DNA of 64,000 nucleotides from Symsagittifera roscoffensis. Taxonomy: Eukaryota > Xenacoelomorpha > Acoela > Convolutidae. The DNA is taken from the NCBI RefSeq assembly GCF_963678635.1, contig NC_087070.1, positions 36,025,109 to 36,089,108 of the forward strand, given 5' to 3'. The notes under the pieces are model-generated. The model was not told where the DNA came from and did no database searches. It saw only the letters and a list, made by a program, of their open reading frames with translations. Made by a program: the position numbers and the translations under genes. Below, piece after piece: positions 33,766 through 45,200 of the stretch. The stretch's first letter is position 1, and each line of letters opens with the position of its first letter.

Positions 33766-35136
33766 TTAAATTATTGACTGTATTCTGCTTCCTTGTGGTA
33801 CCATGCCGAACGTCTGCCCAGAGATCACATTTTGTTTCTTGCTCAAACTGCTTGGTGCTTTCGTTTCTACGACTTCTGATGCCTCGAAGGCGTTTAGCCT
33901 TTCCTGAATTTTCTCATTCTCTAGTTCGAGCTTCACCTTTTGTTCGATCTCTTTCGTCACCAACTCCTGTTGGACTCTGTTTAGAGCGTCCCTTGCGGCT
34001 GCCCTATAGTCGATCTTGAAGTCATCCGCCGCAGTCATCTGTTCCGGTTCACGTATTTCTTCAGTTACTGCTTGCATCTTCTTTGTTGCCAGCTCTTGTG
34101 GTTTATCCTTCCTGCGTGCCTCCGCTTCACTCAATAGGCGAGCCTTGCTGGCTTTCACAACCGATAAAGCTACCTCATGCCTTGGATGCTTAATGTCTGC
34201 CACAGCATCCCAAAATTGTGGACAAATTTAAAATGACCTTCCAAGTTACAAAAGAAACAACTTGGGCCAAATTTTGCAATTACTCCTCTCATGAAATCTT
34301 CATGATCGACCTCCGACATATCTTCATCCGCGAGGCTAAAACCTATTGCTTTCATGCCTTGTTTGTAGGTTGGGCTTGCTGACATATGATGGTCCGTTGA
34401 ACTGCAATTTGTACAAGAGCGTCTCTTGTCCATGTCGTCCCTTGGTTTGTACCAGTTGTTAGCTTGGTTTGCTGGTCCATTGTTAAATTTGTCATATTTG
34501 TTTTTGTAATATCCAGATTTCGATGGAAGCTTCAGTAAAAGATATTCTTTTGACTTGAGTCTCAACTCCTCTGGTGTTGGCGCAATGTTTGAGAGTGGTG
34601 TGTAATGTGTCGCTAACTTTCTTCGAAGCTCATCATTCTTCACACCATAGATGAATTTTGAGGCTACTGCCAGGTTCATCCTTCTATTCGACTCATCTGG
34701 TTGGCTACATCTTCTCAGCATCTCCAAATCGTCTGGAAACTTGTCTATCATCTCGTCTTCACGTTGCCTCCTTTTCTCGAAGCGCATCATTGATTGGTGT
34801 CCTTGCACCCCTGAGCCAAAACAATTTAACAAGATTTCAAAGATCTTCTCAGCAGTAACCCGCTGGTATTTGCTTTTTGGCCATCACACAGTTTAGGGCT
34901 GTCCCTTCCAGTTTACTGGTGAGAGCACTGCATTCTTGTCTTTCTGACAAGTCCTCCTCTTCAAAATGCAGTTTTATCACCTCTATCCAGGTATCAATAC
35001 AGCCATCAGACTCATCTTTATAGCATCTTTGTTTCTTAAAAACCCTTCTGAACTTTTCACTGCGTTCATTGGTTCTAGATGACCTTGTTAGGAATGTTTC
35101 CAAGGACCTGTTCAGAGGTTCAAAGGCTGTGGCCAT
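33766..35136 (-). pseudogene. gag capsid and zinc knuckle region, copy 2
   Basis: Segment 34849-35136 has a retrotransposon gag capsid pattern (IDTWIEVIKLHFEEEDLSER). Segment 34170-34832 continues with FEKRRQREDEMIDKFPDDLE and MNLAVASKFIYGVKNDELRR. It then has two Cys/His clusters (CTNCSSTDHHMSA, CFFCNLEGHF), the nucleocapsid knuckles. Segment 33766-34203 is a charged, helical spacer before protease. The close relative at 47.4-48.2 kb has the same arrangement. Confidence 0.85.
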
Positions 35137-35264
35137 TGATTTAGCGTCCCTAGAATGCCTCGCTTGAGCATCATTGCCCCCTGATAGAGGTTCTGGATTT
35201 TCCCTCCTGTCCGAATTGCTGGGATGACTTCATTCTTGATTCGAATGACTCCATTCCTGTAATC

Positions 35265-36883
35265 TCATCTCCCAGGCGCATGTGTATCTTGCTTGGTTTC
35301 GGGTTGACTTCTTCCTTGATTCGCATGACTCCAGTTCCTGGAGTCACATCTCCCAGTCGCATGTGTATCTTGCGTCGGTCGTTCGTTTGAGGTCGGTCTG
35401 TTGCCAATTGAACTTCCTCTGATGTTTGGGCCCCGTGGACTATTGACCCCTGTGGCATAGCTGGATGAACTGCCTCTTCCTTTAGTGGATCCATGTGTCC
35501 TTCTCCTATTCGGTTGTTCATTGAAGTTCACTCTCGACTCCCTGCTGGGTTCTCCCGAGTTCGGTTCCCCATTCTTCGACCCACTCCTGCTGCCTAGTAG
35601 CCCATCCAACCTATCCATGATAGCCTGAGTTCGCGTCTCCATCATCGCATCTATCTTCGTGTCGAGAGTCTCAAGAGTCTGCTCTTGTTGAATTCTTATC
35701 TTCTCCATGTCATCTCTCAATCGTAACTCCCTCTGCTCAGCCTCCCTCGTCATTTGCGAGAAGTTCTTAGCCAAGTGTTCATCCGTTCTCTCCTTCAAGC
35801 GTTTTTCGCTTCTGCTTACTTCTTGTCTGTTGCTGTTGACCTCTTCCCGTAGGATTTCTCTCTCGACGTGGACTGCCCTTTCTGGTTCACTCATTCTTAA
35901 GGACATCTGCTCATTTTGTTCTCTTATGCTGCCCACTATGCTGGTCAAGGCTTCTTCAATTGATCTCCGTTGTCCACTAATGGCGTCACAAGTGGTGGTG
36001 TCACCCTGTCGGTTCCAGGTAGCTCGGTGCTGGTCGAGACTCGGGTCTTGTTTATCTGCCTCGACGTCTCTTCATGATCCACTCCTGTAACCGTAGGTGG
36101 GTTACATAGCCCTCTGTTTCTGTTCTTCCCTGTTCGCATCTCCGTATTCGTCATGGTCACAATGTCTCCTGACTGCCCTGATATGGTTGTGGTCTTGCTT
36201 GTTGTCCTCAAAACACCGAATTGGTCCATGGAGCCAGTCTCTCTATCGGTGTATGCGTCATTCTCCTGAGTCGAACTATTGAGGCTGACGTGAGATCCGA
36301 AATTATCTTGCTCGTCATCGTCCTCCTCCTCTTCCTGGGTTTCTGCTACATCGCCTTTACCCGTTCCCATGGTAAATGGAAAGACGTTTTCAAAAGTGTT
36401 CTTCACTCTTTCTGAAAACGAGGAGGACGTTGCCGATTTCTCCGTCACGCCGTGCATCATAGTGTTGTCCGTGGGTGATCTTGTAGTCGCCACGTTTTCA
36501 GTAGAGGTGTCGGACAGTTCCGACATCTCTTCTCGATCTAGGGTCCCGGTGGAAGTGGCAAAACCTTGGCCTTGTTCTACCGGAGTAGATTCACTCGCCA
36601 ATCTTCTGTTTCCTCTCCCTTCCGGTCCATGTGCGTCCCGGTTCTCATCCATGGCCGGTTCCGGATGGACTTCTACTTCTAACATTGCCTTTTGTCCCTC
36701 TGAGGAATTTTGACTCCTGGTTTCAACCATTCCGCCTGAAACTTTCGTCCCTTTGTCGGTCCGGGTTTGTGTGATCCTTTCCACAAAAGGGTTGCTCATT
36801 GCCTTTCTTTGTTTCTCTGGTATGAATTTCTTAGAGCTATCACTTAGTTTAAGTATCCTTGACTTGTTTAGACTCATTTCCAA
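35265..36883 (-). pseudogene. gag N-terminal low-complexity and coiled-coil region, copy 2
   Basis: Segment 35945-36883 (312 codons) is Ser/Thr/Glu-rich with an acidic run of Glu and Asp near its middle. Segment 35265-35948 has a long coiled coil (ERAVHVEREILREEVNSNRQ and on) and then an Arg/Ser-rich tail. This is an unusually long pre-capsid region for a gypsy gag. The first ATG at 36,883 lies directly after the leader. Confidence 0.75.
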
Positions 36884-37501
36884 TTTGTCACTTCTTAGTG
36901 CCTATACACTCAATACGATTTCTAGTGTCCTTATGATTTGACTTCTGATAATAATAACACAACACAATAAATTTCAAAAGATCCACTTAAATAGTGACCG
37001 CGAATCCTTGTATGTTATCACAGCACAGCTTGTATACAATTCATTCACAATAATCGATGAATAGTTGCAAGATATGAAGCTAGCACATTCTGACGATATC
37101 AATATATTTAAAAGATAGTGTGCTTGCTACCCAATCAAGAACAGATATTATTGATTTAAAATCAAAAAAGAAGAAAAAAAATTTAAAAAATTTAGTCAGT
37201 CGCAATGTAATAGTCGAACTTGGTTCTAAAGGAAGAGCTTTCCCTGCTTGGTGCTGTACAAAACAGACAAAACTTGAAGGCAGTAATTTTCTTAACTGGG
37301 CGTCTATTGCACCCACCGAGTCTTGTGTTACCTATCTGCCTTCGGATGGCCCGAGCTATATCTACTAAAATCCTCAAGGCAATCACTTTTACAAAAAAAC
37401 TATTTGGATTTCAATCCACACAAATCAGTGACAAACTCTTGTTAAGTCTAGACCTAGTATAGCGAATATCCGGGCTTAGACCTATTTTGTTTTAATCTGG
37501 T

Positions 37502-37513
37502 CTTTTATAAAAG
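37502..37513 (-). promoter_or_regulatory. TATA box of LTR unit 1
   Basis: The palindromic CTTTTATAAAAG lies just downstream (on the - strand) of the minisatellite. A 7-bp hairpin ACCAGTG/CACTGGT lies between the box and the minisatellite. The same box is present at 42,653-42,664 and 50,798-50,809, so it is conserved in all three LTR units. Transcription leftward toward gag is inferred. Confidence 0.6.
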
Positions 37514-37613
37514 GCAAGTTACCAGTGCAGTCACTGGTTCCTAGCTTGACTCCTAATAACCTAATACCTTTCACTATTTACTTTTCTTTTGTCTACTTAA
37601 TTTTTGACAAAAA

Positions 37614-37945
37614 CAGGACCCCTCCGGATTGGCAAAAATGGGACCCCTCCGGATTGGCCAAAAACAGGACCCCTCAGAATTGGCAAAATTAGCACCCTTC
37701 GGATTGGCAAAATGGTACCCTTCCGGATTGGCAAAAATAGTACCCTTCCGGATTGGCAAAACTGGGACCCCTAAGGATCGGCCAAATAGGACCCTTCCGG
37801 ATTGGCAAAAATAGTACCCTTCCGGATTGGCAAAAATAGTACCCTTCCGGATTGCCAAAACTGGGACCCCTCCGGATTGGCCAAATAGGACCCTTCCGGA
37901 TTGGCAAAAATAGGGCCCTTCCGGATTGGCAAAAATAACTTTTCC
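37614..37945. repeat. CCCTTCCGGATTGGCAAAA minisatellite, LTR unit 1
   Basis: About 13 imperfect units of 24-26 bp with core CCCTTCCGGATTGGCAAAA. It lies upstream of the TATA box in U3. One isolated unit lies near 37,970. Confidence 0.9.
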
Positions 37946-38080
37946 GGGACTTCTAAAATTTTCTCCCGGTACCCTTCCGGATATGTTCTCCAATGCTATT
38001 ATGATGTTGGCACTAACTAGGAAGGGTTTATTTTCCGTCCCTAGACCCTTCCGGGTTGAATCTAAGCTGCTTATTTGACA

Positions 38081-41000
38081 TCTCTGTCTTGTGATGATGT
38101 TTTCTTCACTTCATACTCTGGGTAAAAGAAAGTCAAGGGCAAAGACTTCTCGTGTTCGGTTAACATCATATGTGGACTAACTCCGGTGGTGGAGTGTTGC
38201 GTGCTGTTGTAAGCTCCCATCACCTGTGGAAGGTATCTGTCCCAATTGGTCATGTACCTGGAACAATATACCCTCAGCATAGACACCAACGTCTGATTTC
38301 GCCTTTCCACTAAGCCATTCTTCTGGGGATGGTATGTGTTGGAGTGAGCTTGAGCCACCTGTAAGCGTCTCATGAGCTCTTTCGTAAGTTCTCCCACGAA
38401 AGATATTCCGTTATCCGATTGAAACGTCATCGGACAACCATGTCTCGCTATCCACGTATTGATTAGATGATCGCACGTCTCTTCTGCTGAGGCAGTTACG
38501 CAGGGCACGGCCTCTCATATTTCGTGAAGTAATCTATTATGACCAAGACCTGATTATTGCCCTTGTCTGTCATACATATTTTCTGGTGGTCAATCTGCAC
38601 CAACTCGTTGAATTCAGATGACTCGATCGACTGCAAGGGAAATCGCAATTTCCTTGGATCCTTGACCTGTTGGCATGACAGACATGCTGTTACCCACTTC
38701 TCGCATGCCTTCTTCATTCCGGGCCACTCAAAGCGCTCCAGGATCTTCTGGTATACTTTGTCGATCCCTGATGGCCCATCTGATCATGCGACCTGAATAA
38801 AAATTCTGTCTGATAGAGTTGCGGCAACATTTTTGCGTTATATTTGTACAGGACTTTGTCTTCTTCTCTTCTCTTACAAGCCACAATCCCGTCCTTGTTC
38901 AGATATAACCTCCCCTGTTTCTGCATAAAGTACTGTCTCAGAATACGGTAACTGTCTTCCTCCAGAAAGCCTTTGTCTGGTGTTCCATTTTCGATGCACC
39001 CTTCAAGTTATTAGTCATGCGGTCATTTTTTTGTGCTCTTAGTAGGTCTGAGAGTCTGTATCTTGCCTTCAAGTACGTCTTCATGACCCTTAAATGACTA
39101 TTCGTCTCATCTGGTTGATGCGTGTCATGTTCCATCTTCACTCACCAAATTTTCTCAAATGGTTATGTCTCTGCCTAAAGGGTTCAAGATCAGTCCTCAC
39201 TACTTCTTTCTGTGGCAACAAACTTATCGATCGTTTCGATACATCTATCGTTTCCAGATCATCCGCTGCGTTGTCAAAGACTGTTTCGCTACGTATCAGT
39301 AGCGATCACTGTCAGGGTCTTGATATACCTCTCTGTGCAGGAACGTGTGGATCGCTAGCTCTGATAATTCCGATCCTTTGCTCGTATTCGTTTCTGAGTA
39401 AGCTTTCTCTACCGGCAACTCAAGATGTCCTGGAATTGAATGTCGAGACTTGTCTAACCATCTCGTTAAGGGAAGCGCTTCATAAGTTTTTCTGTCCAGA
39501 AACGAGAATCACTCCTTTATTTCTGCCTGATTGGCTTGCTTCTGTTCCAATCTTTCATAGAACTTGGTTTTCTTGCTAAGGCTGTCAGCATTCTGGTGTT
39601 TGTCACGCATCCTGTGCTCGATTATCATGTGGTAGCCATCTAATCTCACTATCAACCTTCCTATATATTTCTGATCCATCGAATATGTCTTCAACCAGGA
39701 TAACGCCCTGTTGTCCACGCGTAAATTAAAGGTAGCGCTCCCCAAGTATGCGCGGTTTTTTTCCACAAATGTGACCACTGCAAACATTTCTGCTTTTGGT
39801 GCACCATATTTCATCTCAGTGTCACTTAACACCTTACTGCCATATGGCTACTACTGATGCGACTGTGTCAAGAGCATACATGCCCTTTTCAGTAGGCATG
39901 CCTAGCACTGGCGCCTCGCACAGTTCCCGCTTTATGTTCTCGAAGGCAGCTTGAGCTTCTTCGTTCCTTTCGAATTTCTTTTCTTTGTTGCGCATCAGTT
40001 TCTGCATGGGGTACACCTTGTCTGCGTATCCTTTTATTAACTCACGGTAATTTTGGCAAACCCTAGGAAGCTCATGAGTTGTGTGTCCGTTCTGGGAGCC
40101 TTCCATGTCAACACAGCCTCCACTGCTTCCGGGTCCGGCCTCACGCCATGCCTGTCCACCATTCTTCCCAGATACTTGATTGAATCCCTAAGGAATTCAA
40201 ATTTCATTGGTTTGCATTTCAAGCCTGCTCTTTTCATCCAGCCAAAGACCTCATCGAGCCGATCAATGTGGTCTTCCAAAGTGGGTGTTGCTATGACCAC
40301 GTCATCCACGTAACACTTCACAAGGTTCCCCTTCTTCGTCGTCACTCTGGTCAAAGCCTGAGCCATCAGTCTTTGAAAAGTGGACGTGGCGTTGCACAAG
40401 CCAAAGGGCATCATCTTCCACTGGTACAACCCCAATTCACATGCGAAACCGGTCTTTTCTCTGTCCTTTTTCCGCAGACGTCTTATATTTGAAAATACGT
40501 CCGCATTCCGATTTAAAACCGCCCTTAATGATTCAAAATCTCACCCACCTATTTTTCCTCTCAAGTGTTCTATCTCCGGCAAAACCGGTTTGTCGGATTC
40601 TAGTTCATATGACGAGGGCCGTTGCGGAAAATTCGAGCAGCTCGACAAACCGTCATTCGTTTCGGATTTCATTGAAAACCGTTTATTAACAGATTTAATT
40701 TCATCAATTCCCTTTAAAATTTTATCTTTGTCAGCATAATTCGGGTAGTCCTTCACATTATATCTCTTCAAGTTTTGTGTCTCCTCATAGTCGGTTTTCA
40801 TCGGCAAAGAGTAACCAAGTTTCTTTCCACACTAGATCGTAATCGCGGTGTCCGGTGTGTTCAGCAACACACTGGCACGCAGCCCGTTTCGTGTTACTAA
40901 AAAGCTCCGGCCTAAAATCACCGAGCTTTGAAAGTTTGGGTTGAGTACCAAACAAACCTGTTTACTATCACTTAACAAATTTATATTTCTCATCCTGAAA

Positions 41001-42035
41001 ATTGCTATTACAGCTTGTCCCGGCTGTAGTTTTACCTTTCTATCTAAAAAAATTGGTACCTTGTTTTCATCTGTTTTTATTTTATTAATCGCTTTCTTAA
41101 CATACTTCCGGTCCGGGTTTCTAATCATTATCAGACCGTTGTTCAAGTCAATCATCACATCGAAGTTCTGGAAAAAATCACGGCCCAGGATGAATTGGTC
41201 TGAGTCGTCTAAATTCTCAACCACCAGGATGCTCATTCAAAGATTACGTCCTCCCATGTGACGGACCGTTATTGATGTCCTTCCGGCCACGTAGATTACT
41301 CCACGTTTGGCGGCCGCCAATCTGAGGTTCGTTGGAATTAGATCTTCCCTCGTGAAGCCCATTCTTTCCCAAGTCTTTATTGGCATTACGCTTACCAATG
41401 CTCCTGTATCCATAAGTCCTGTTACCCAATTTTCTTCCCATTGGTGTCTAGCAAATGTGCAGTCACATCTGCCTCGTACCCTATGTGTACTGCATCTTGC
41501 TCCATCATGGCATCATGGCCAATTCTACGGACCTTAAGTTCTTCCTGATCCAAATAAATGCTTAATGTCTGCCACAGCAACCTAAAATTGTGGACAATCC
41601 GATTTAAAATGACCTTCCAAGTTACAAAAGAAACACCTTGGGCCGATTTTCGCAATTACTCCTCTCATGAAATCTTCGTGATCGACCTCTGACGTATCTT
41701 CATCCGCGAGGCTAAAACCTATTGCTTTCATGCCTTGTTTGTAGGTTGGGCATGCTGACATATGATGGTCCCTTGAACTGCAATTTGCACAAGAGCGTCT
41801 TTTGTCCATGTCGTCCCTTGGTTTGTACCAGTTGTCAGCTTGGTTTGCCCTCTGAGGAATTGTGACTCCTGGTTTCAACCATTCCGCCTGAAACTTTCGT
41901 CCCTTTGTCGGTCCGGGTTCGTGTGATCCTTTCCACAAAAGGGTTGCTCATTGCCTTTCTTTGTTTCTCTGGTATGAATTTCCTCGAGCTATTACTTAGT
42001 TTAGGTATCCTTGACTTGTTTAGACTCATTTCCAA
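38081..42035 (-). mobile_element. Short gypsy-like relative in tandem array, copy B (fossil)
   Basis: Between LTR units at 42.1-43.2 and 37.0-38.1 kb. Parts present are a short piece of gag N-terminus (41835-42035), zinc knuckle region (41582-41938), protease (40832-41441), partial reverse transcriptase (40037-40435), RNase H (39509-40106), linker, and most of integrase (38071-38926). None of block 2 is present. It is nearly identical at DNA level to copy 2 in shared parts. It is broken in several places. It shares missing parts with copy 2, so both come from an ancestor that was already defective. Confidence 0.85.
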
Positions 42036-42109
42036 TTTATCACTTCTCAGTGCCTATACACTCAATTCGATTGCTAGTTTCCTTATGATTTGACTTCTGA
42101 TAATAATAA

Positions 42110-43229
42110 CACAACACAATAAATTCCAAAAGTTCCACTGAAATAGTGACCGCGAATCCTTGTATGTTATCACAGCACAGCTTGTATACAATTTATTCAC
42201 AATAATCGATTAATGGTTGTAAGATATGAAGCTAGCACAGTCTGATGATATCAATATATTTAAAAGATAGTGTGCTCACTACCCAATCAAGAACAGATAT
42301 TATTGATTTAAAATCAAAAATGAAGAAAAAAAATTTAAAAAAATTAGTCAGTCGCAATGTAATAGTCGAATTTGGTTCTAAAGGAAGAGCTTTCCCTGCT
42401 TGGTGCTGTACCAAACAGACTAAACTTGAAGACAATAATTTTCTTAAGTGGACGTCTATTGCACCCACCGAGTCTTGTGTTACCTATCTGCCTTTTAATG
42501 GCCCGAGCTATACCTACTTAAATCCTCAAGGCAATCACTTTTACAAAAAACGATTTGGATTTCAATCCACACAAATCAGTGAAAAACTCTTGTTAAGTCT
42601 AGACCTAGTATCGCGAATATCAGGGTTTAGACCTATTTTGTTTTGGTCTCGTCTTTTATAAAAGGCAAGTTATCAGTGCAGTCACTGGTTCCTAGCTTGA
42701 CTCCTAATAACTTAATACCTTTCACTATTTACTTTTCTTTTGTCTACTTAATTTTTGACAAAAAAGGACCCCTCCGGATTTGCAAAAAACAGGACCCCTC
42801 CGGATTGGCAAAAACAGGACCCCTCCGGATTGGCAAAAATAGGAGCCCTAACGATTGGCAAAATTAGGACCCTTCGGATTGGCAAAATAGTACCCTTCCG
42901 GATTGGCAAAATAGTACCCTTCCAGATTGGTAAAACTGGGACCCCTCCGGATTGGCCAAATAGTACCCTTCCGGATTGGCAAAACTGGGACCCTTCCGGA
43001 TTGGCCAAGTAGGACCCTCCCCGATTGGCAAAAGTAGGACCCTTCCGGATTGGCAAAAATAGGACCCTTCCGGATTGGCAAAAATAGCTTTTCCGGGACT
43101 TCTAAAATTTTCTCCCGGTACCCTTGCGGATACGTTCTCTAATGCTATTATGCTATTGGCACTAACTAGGAAGGGTGTATTTTCCGTCCCTAGACTCTTC
43201 CGGATTGATTCTAAGCTGCTTATTTGACA
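42110..43229 (-). repeat. LTR unit 2 of the array
   Basis: Same organisation as unit 1: on the - strand it starts TGTCAAATAAGC beside integrase sequence. It has a minisatellite of about 13 units (42,766-43,085) and a TATAAAAG box at 42,653-42,664. On the opposite strand it has the longest antisense open frame of the three units. It is shared between copies A and B. Confidence 0.75.
42245..42661 (+). other. Antisense open frame in LTR unit 2
   Basis: 138 codons read against the direction of the element, from within the transcribed side of the LTR to the TATA box. It includes VSRNVIVEFGSKGRAFPAW and SCVTYLPFNGPSYTYL. Units 1 (37120-37368) and 3 (50390-50656) have shorter versions with mostly the same residues. 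No domain is recognised. It may be chance, since the three units differ little anyway. Confidence 0.3.
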
Positions 43230-45200
43230 ATTCTGTCTTGTGGTGATGTTTTCTTCCCTTCATACTCTGGGTAAAAGAAAGTCAAGGGCAAAGACATCTC
43301 GTGTTCGGTTAACATCATATGTGGACTAACTCCGGTGGTGGAGTGTTGCGTGCTGATGTAAGCTCCCATCACCTGTGGAAGGTATCTGTCCCAATCGGTC
43401 ATGTACCTGGAACAATATACCCTCAGCATAGACACCACCGTCTGATTTCGCCTTTTCACTAAGCCATTCGTCTGGGGATGGTATGTGTTGGAGTGAGCTT
43501 GAGCCACCTGTAAGCGTCTCATGAGCTCTTTCGTAAGTTCTGCCACGAAAGATATTCCGTTATCCGATTGAAACGTCATCGGACAACCTTGTCTCGCTAT
43601 CCACGTATTGATTAGATGATCGCACGTCTCTTCTGCTGAGGCAGTTACGCAGGGCATGGCCTCTCATACTTCGTGAAGTAATCTATTATGACCAAGACAT
43701 GATTATAGCCCTTGTCTGTCATACATATTTTCTGGTGGTCAATCTGCACCAACTCGTTGAATTCAGATGACTCGATCGACTGCAAGGGAAATCGCAATTT
43801 CCTTAGATCCTTGACCTGTTGGCATGACAGACATGCTGTTACCCACTTCTCGCATGTCTTCTTCATTCCGGGCCACTCAAAGCGCTCCAGGATCTTCTGG
43901 TATACTTTGTCGATCCCTGATGGCCCATCTGATCATGCGACCTGAATAAAATTTCTGTCTGATAGAGTTGCGGCAACATTTTTGCGTTATATTTGTACAG
44001 GACTTTGTCTTCTTCTCTTCTCTTACAAGCCACAATCCCGTCCTTGTTCAGATATAACCTCCCCTGTTTCTGCATAAAGTACTGTCTCAGAATACGGTAA
44101 CTGTCTTCCTCCAGAAAGCCTTTGTCTGGTGTTCCATTTTCGATGCACCCTTCAAGTTATTAGTCATGCGGTCATTTTTTTGTGCTCTTAGTAGGTCTGA
44201 GAGTCTGTATCTTGCCTTCAAGTACGTCTTCATGACCCTTAAATGACTATTCGTCTCATCTGGTTGATGCGTGTCATGTTCCATCTTCACTCACCAAATT
44301 TTCTCCAATGGTTCTGTCTCTGCCTGAAGGGTTCAAGATCAGTCCTCAATACTTCTTTCTGTGGCAACAAACTTATCGATCGTTTCGATACATCTATCGT
44401 TTCCAGATCATCCGCTGCATTGTCAAAGACTGTTTCGCTACGTATCAGTAGCGATCACTGTCAGGGTCTTGATATACCTCTCTGTGCAGGAACGTGTGGA
44501 TCGCTAGCTCTGACAATTCCGATCCTTTGCTTGTATTCGTGTCTGAGTAAGCTTTCTCTACCGGCAACTCAGGATGTCCTGGAATTGAATGTCCAGACTT
44601 GTCCAACCATCTCGTTAAGGGAAGCGCTTCATAAGTTTTTCTGTCCAGAAACGAGAATCACTCCTTTATGTCTGCCTGATTGGCTTGCTTCTGTTCCAAT
44701 CTTTCATAGAACTTGGTTTTCTTGCTAAGGCTGTCAGCATTCTGGTGTTTGTCACGCATCCTGTCCTCGATTATCATGTGGTAGCCATCTAATCTCACTA
44801 TCAACCTTCCTATATATTTCGGATCCATCGAGTATGTCTTCAACCAGGATAACGCCCTGTTGTCCACGCGTAAATTAAAGGGAGCGCTCCCCAAGTATGC
44901 GCGGTACTTTTCCACAAATGACCACTGCAAACATTTCTGCTTTTGGTGCACCATATTTCATCTCAGTGTCACTTAACACCTTACTGCCATATGGCTACTA
45001 CTGATGCGACTGTGTCAAGAGCATACATGCCCTTTTCATCAGGCATGCCTAGCACTGGCGTCTCGCACAGTTTCCGCTTTATGTTCTCGAAGGCAGCTTG
45101 AGCTTCTTCGTTCCTTTCGAACTTCTTTCCTTTGTTGCGCATCAGTTTCTGCATGGGGTACACCTTGTCTCCATATCCTTTTATGAACTCACGGTAATAA
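43230..45200 (-). mobile_element. Short gypsy-like relative, copy A distal piece (fossil)
   Basis: Integrase part (43220-44075), linker (44087-44290), RNase H (44658-44954) and the end of reverse transcriptase (44981-45226), in the same order and nearly identical to copy B. It meets a second partial copy at about 45.2 kb. It looks like one partial element joined to another. Confidence 0.8.

Larger units (their letters stand above)
20140..38080 (-). mobile_element. Giant Ty3/gypsy-like LTR element, copy 2 (fossil)
   Basis: From right to left on the - strand the parts are: LTR of about 1.1 kb, gag (low-complexity, coiled coil, capsid, zinc knuckle), aspartic protease, partial reverse transcriptase, RNase H, long linker, integrase, acidic linker, and macro-like module. 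The second block with the same proteins in the same order as copy 1 follows, ending near the LINE at about 20.1 kb. It is broken at well over ten places. The downstream LTR is not present in the window. Its gag-pol is very close to the short relatives at 38-51 kb, whereas its match to copy 1 is only moderate, so copies 1 and 2 belong to two old lineages. Confidence 0.85.
36960..38080 (-). repeat. LTR of copy 2 / array (unit 1)
   Basis: About 1.1 kb, repeated at 42.1-43.23 and 50.25-51.31 kb with a few percent difference. Read on the - strand it starts TGTCAAATAAGCAGC right after integrase sequence of the next element. It has a minisatellite (37.61-37.95 kb), then a TATAAAAG box, and runs to the gag leader. 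The start with TG fits an LTR. The exact 3' end and primer binding site could not be fixed. Confidence 0.75.

Noticed and set aside
36884-36990. Primer binding site next to the gag leader
   Set aside because: A TGG-starting stretch exists on the - strand, but no convincing match to a tRNA 3' end could be made by eye.
37614-37945. CRISPR-like array of short repeats
   Set aside because: Units are imperfect and contiguous with no distinct spacers, lie in an LTR, and the setting is eukaryotic.
1-38080. Polinton/Maverick element
   Set aside because: No protein-primed DNA polymerase, packaging ATPase or double jelly-roll capsid pattern; the replication genes are gypsy gag-pol.
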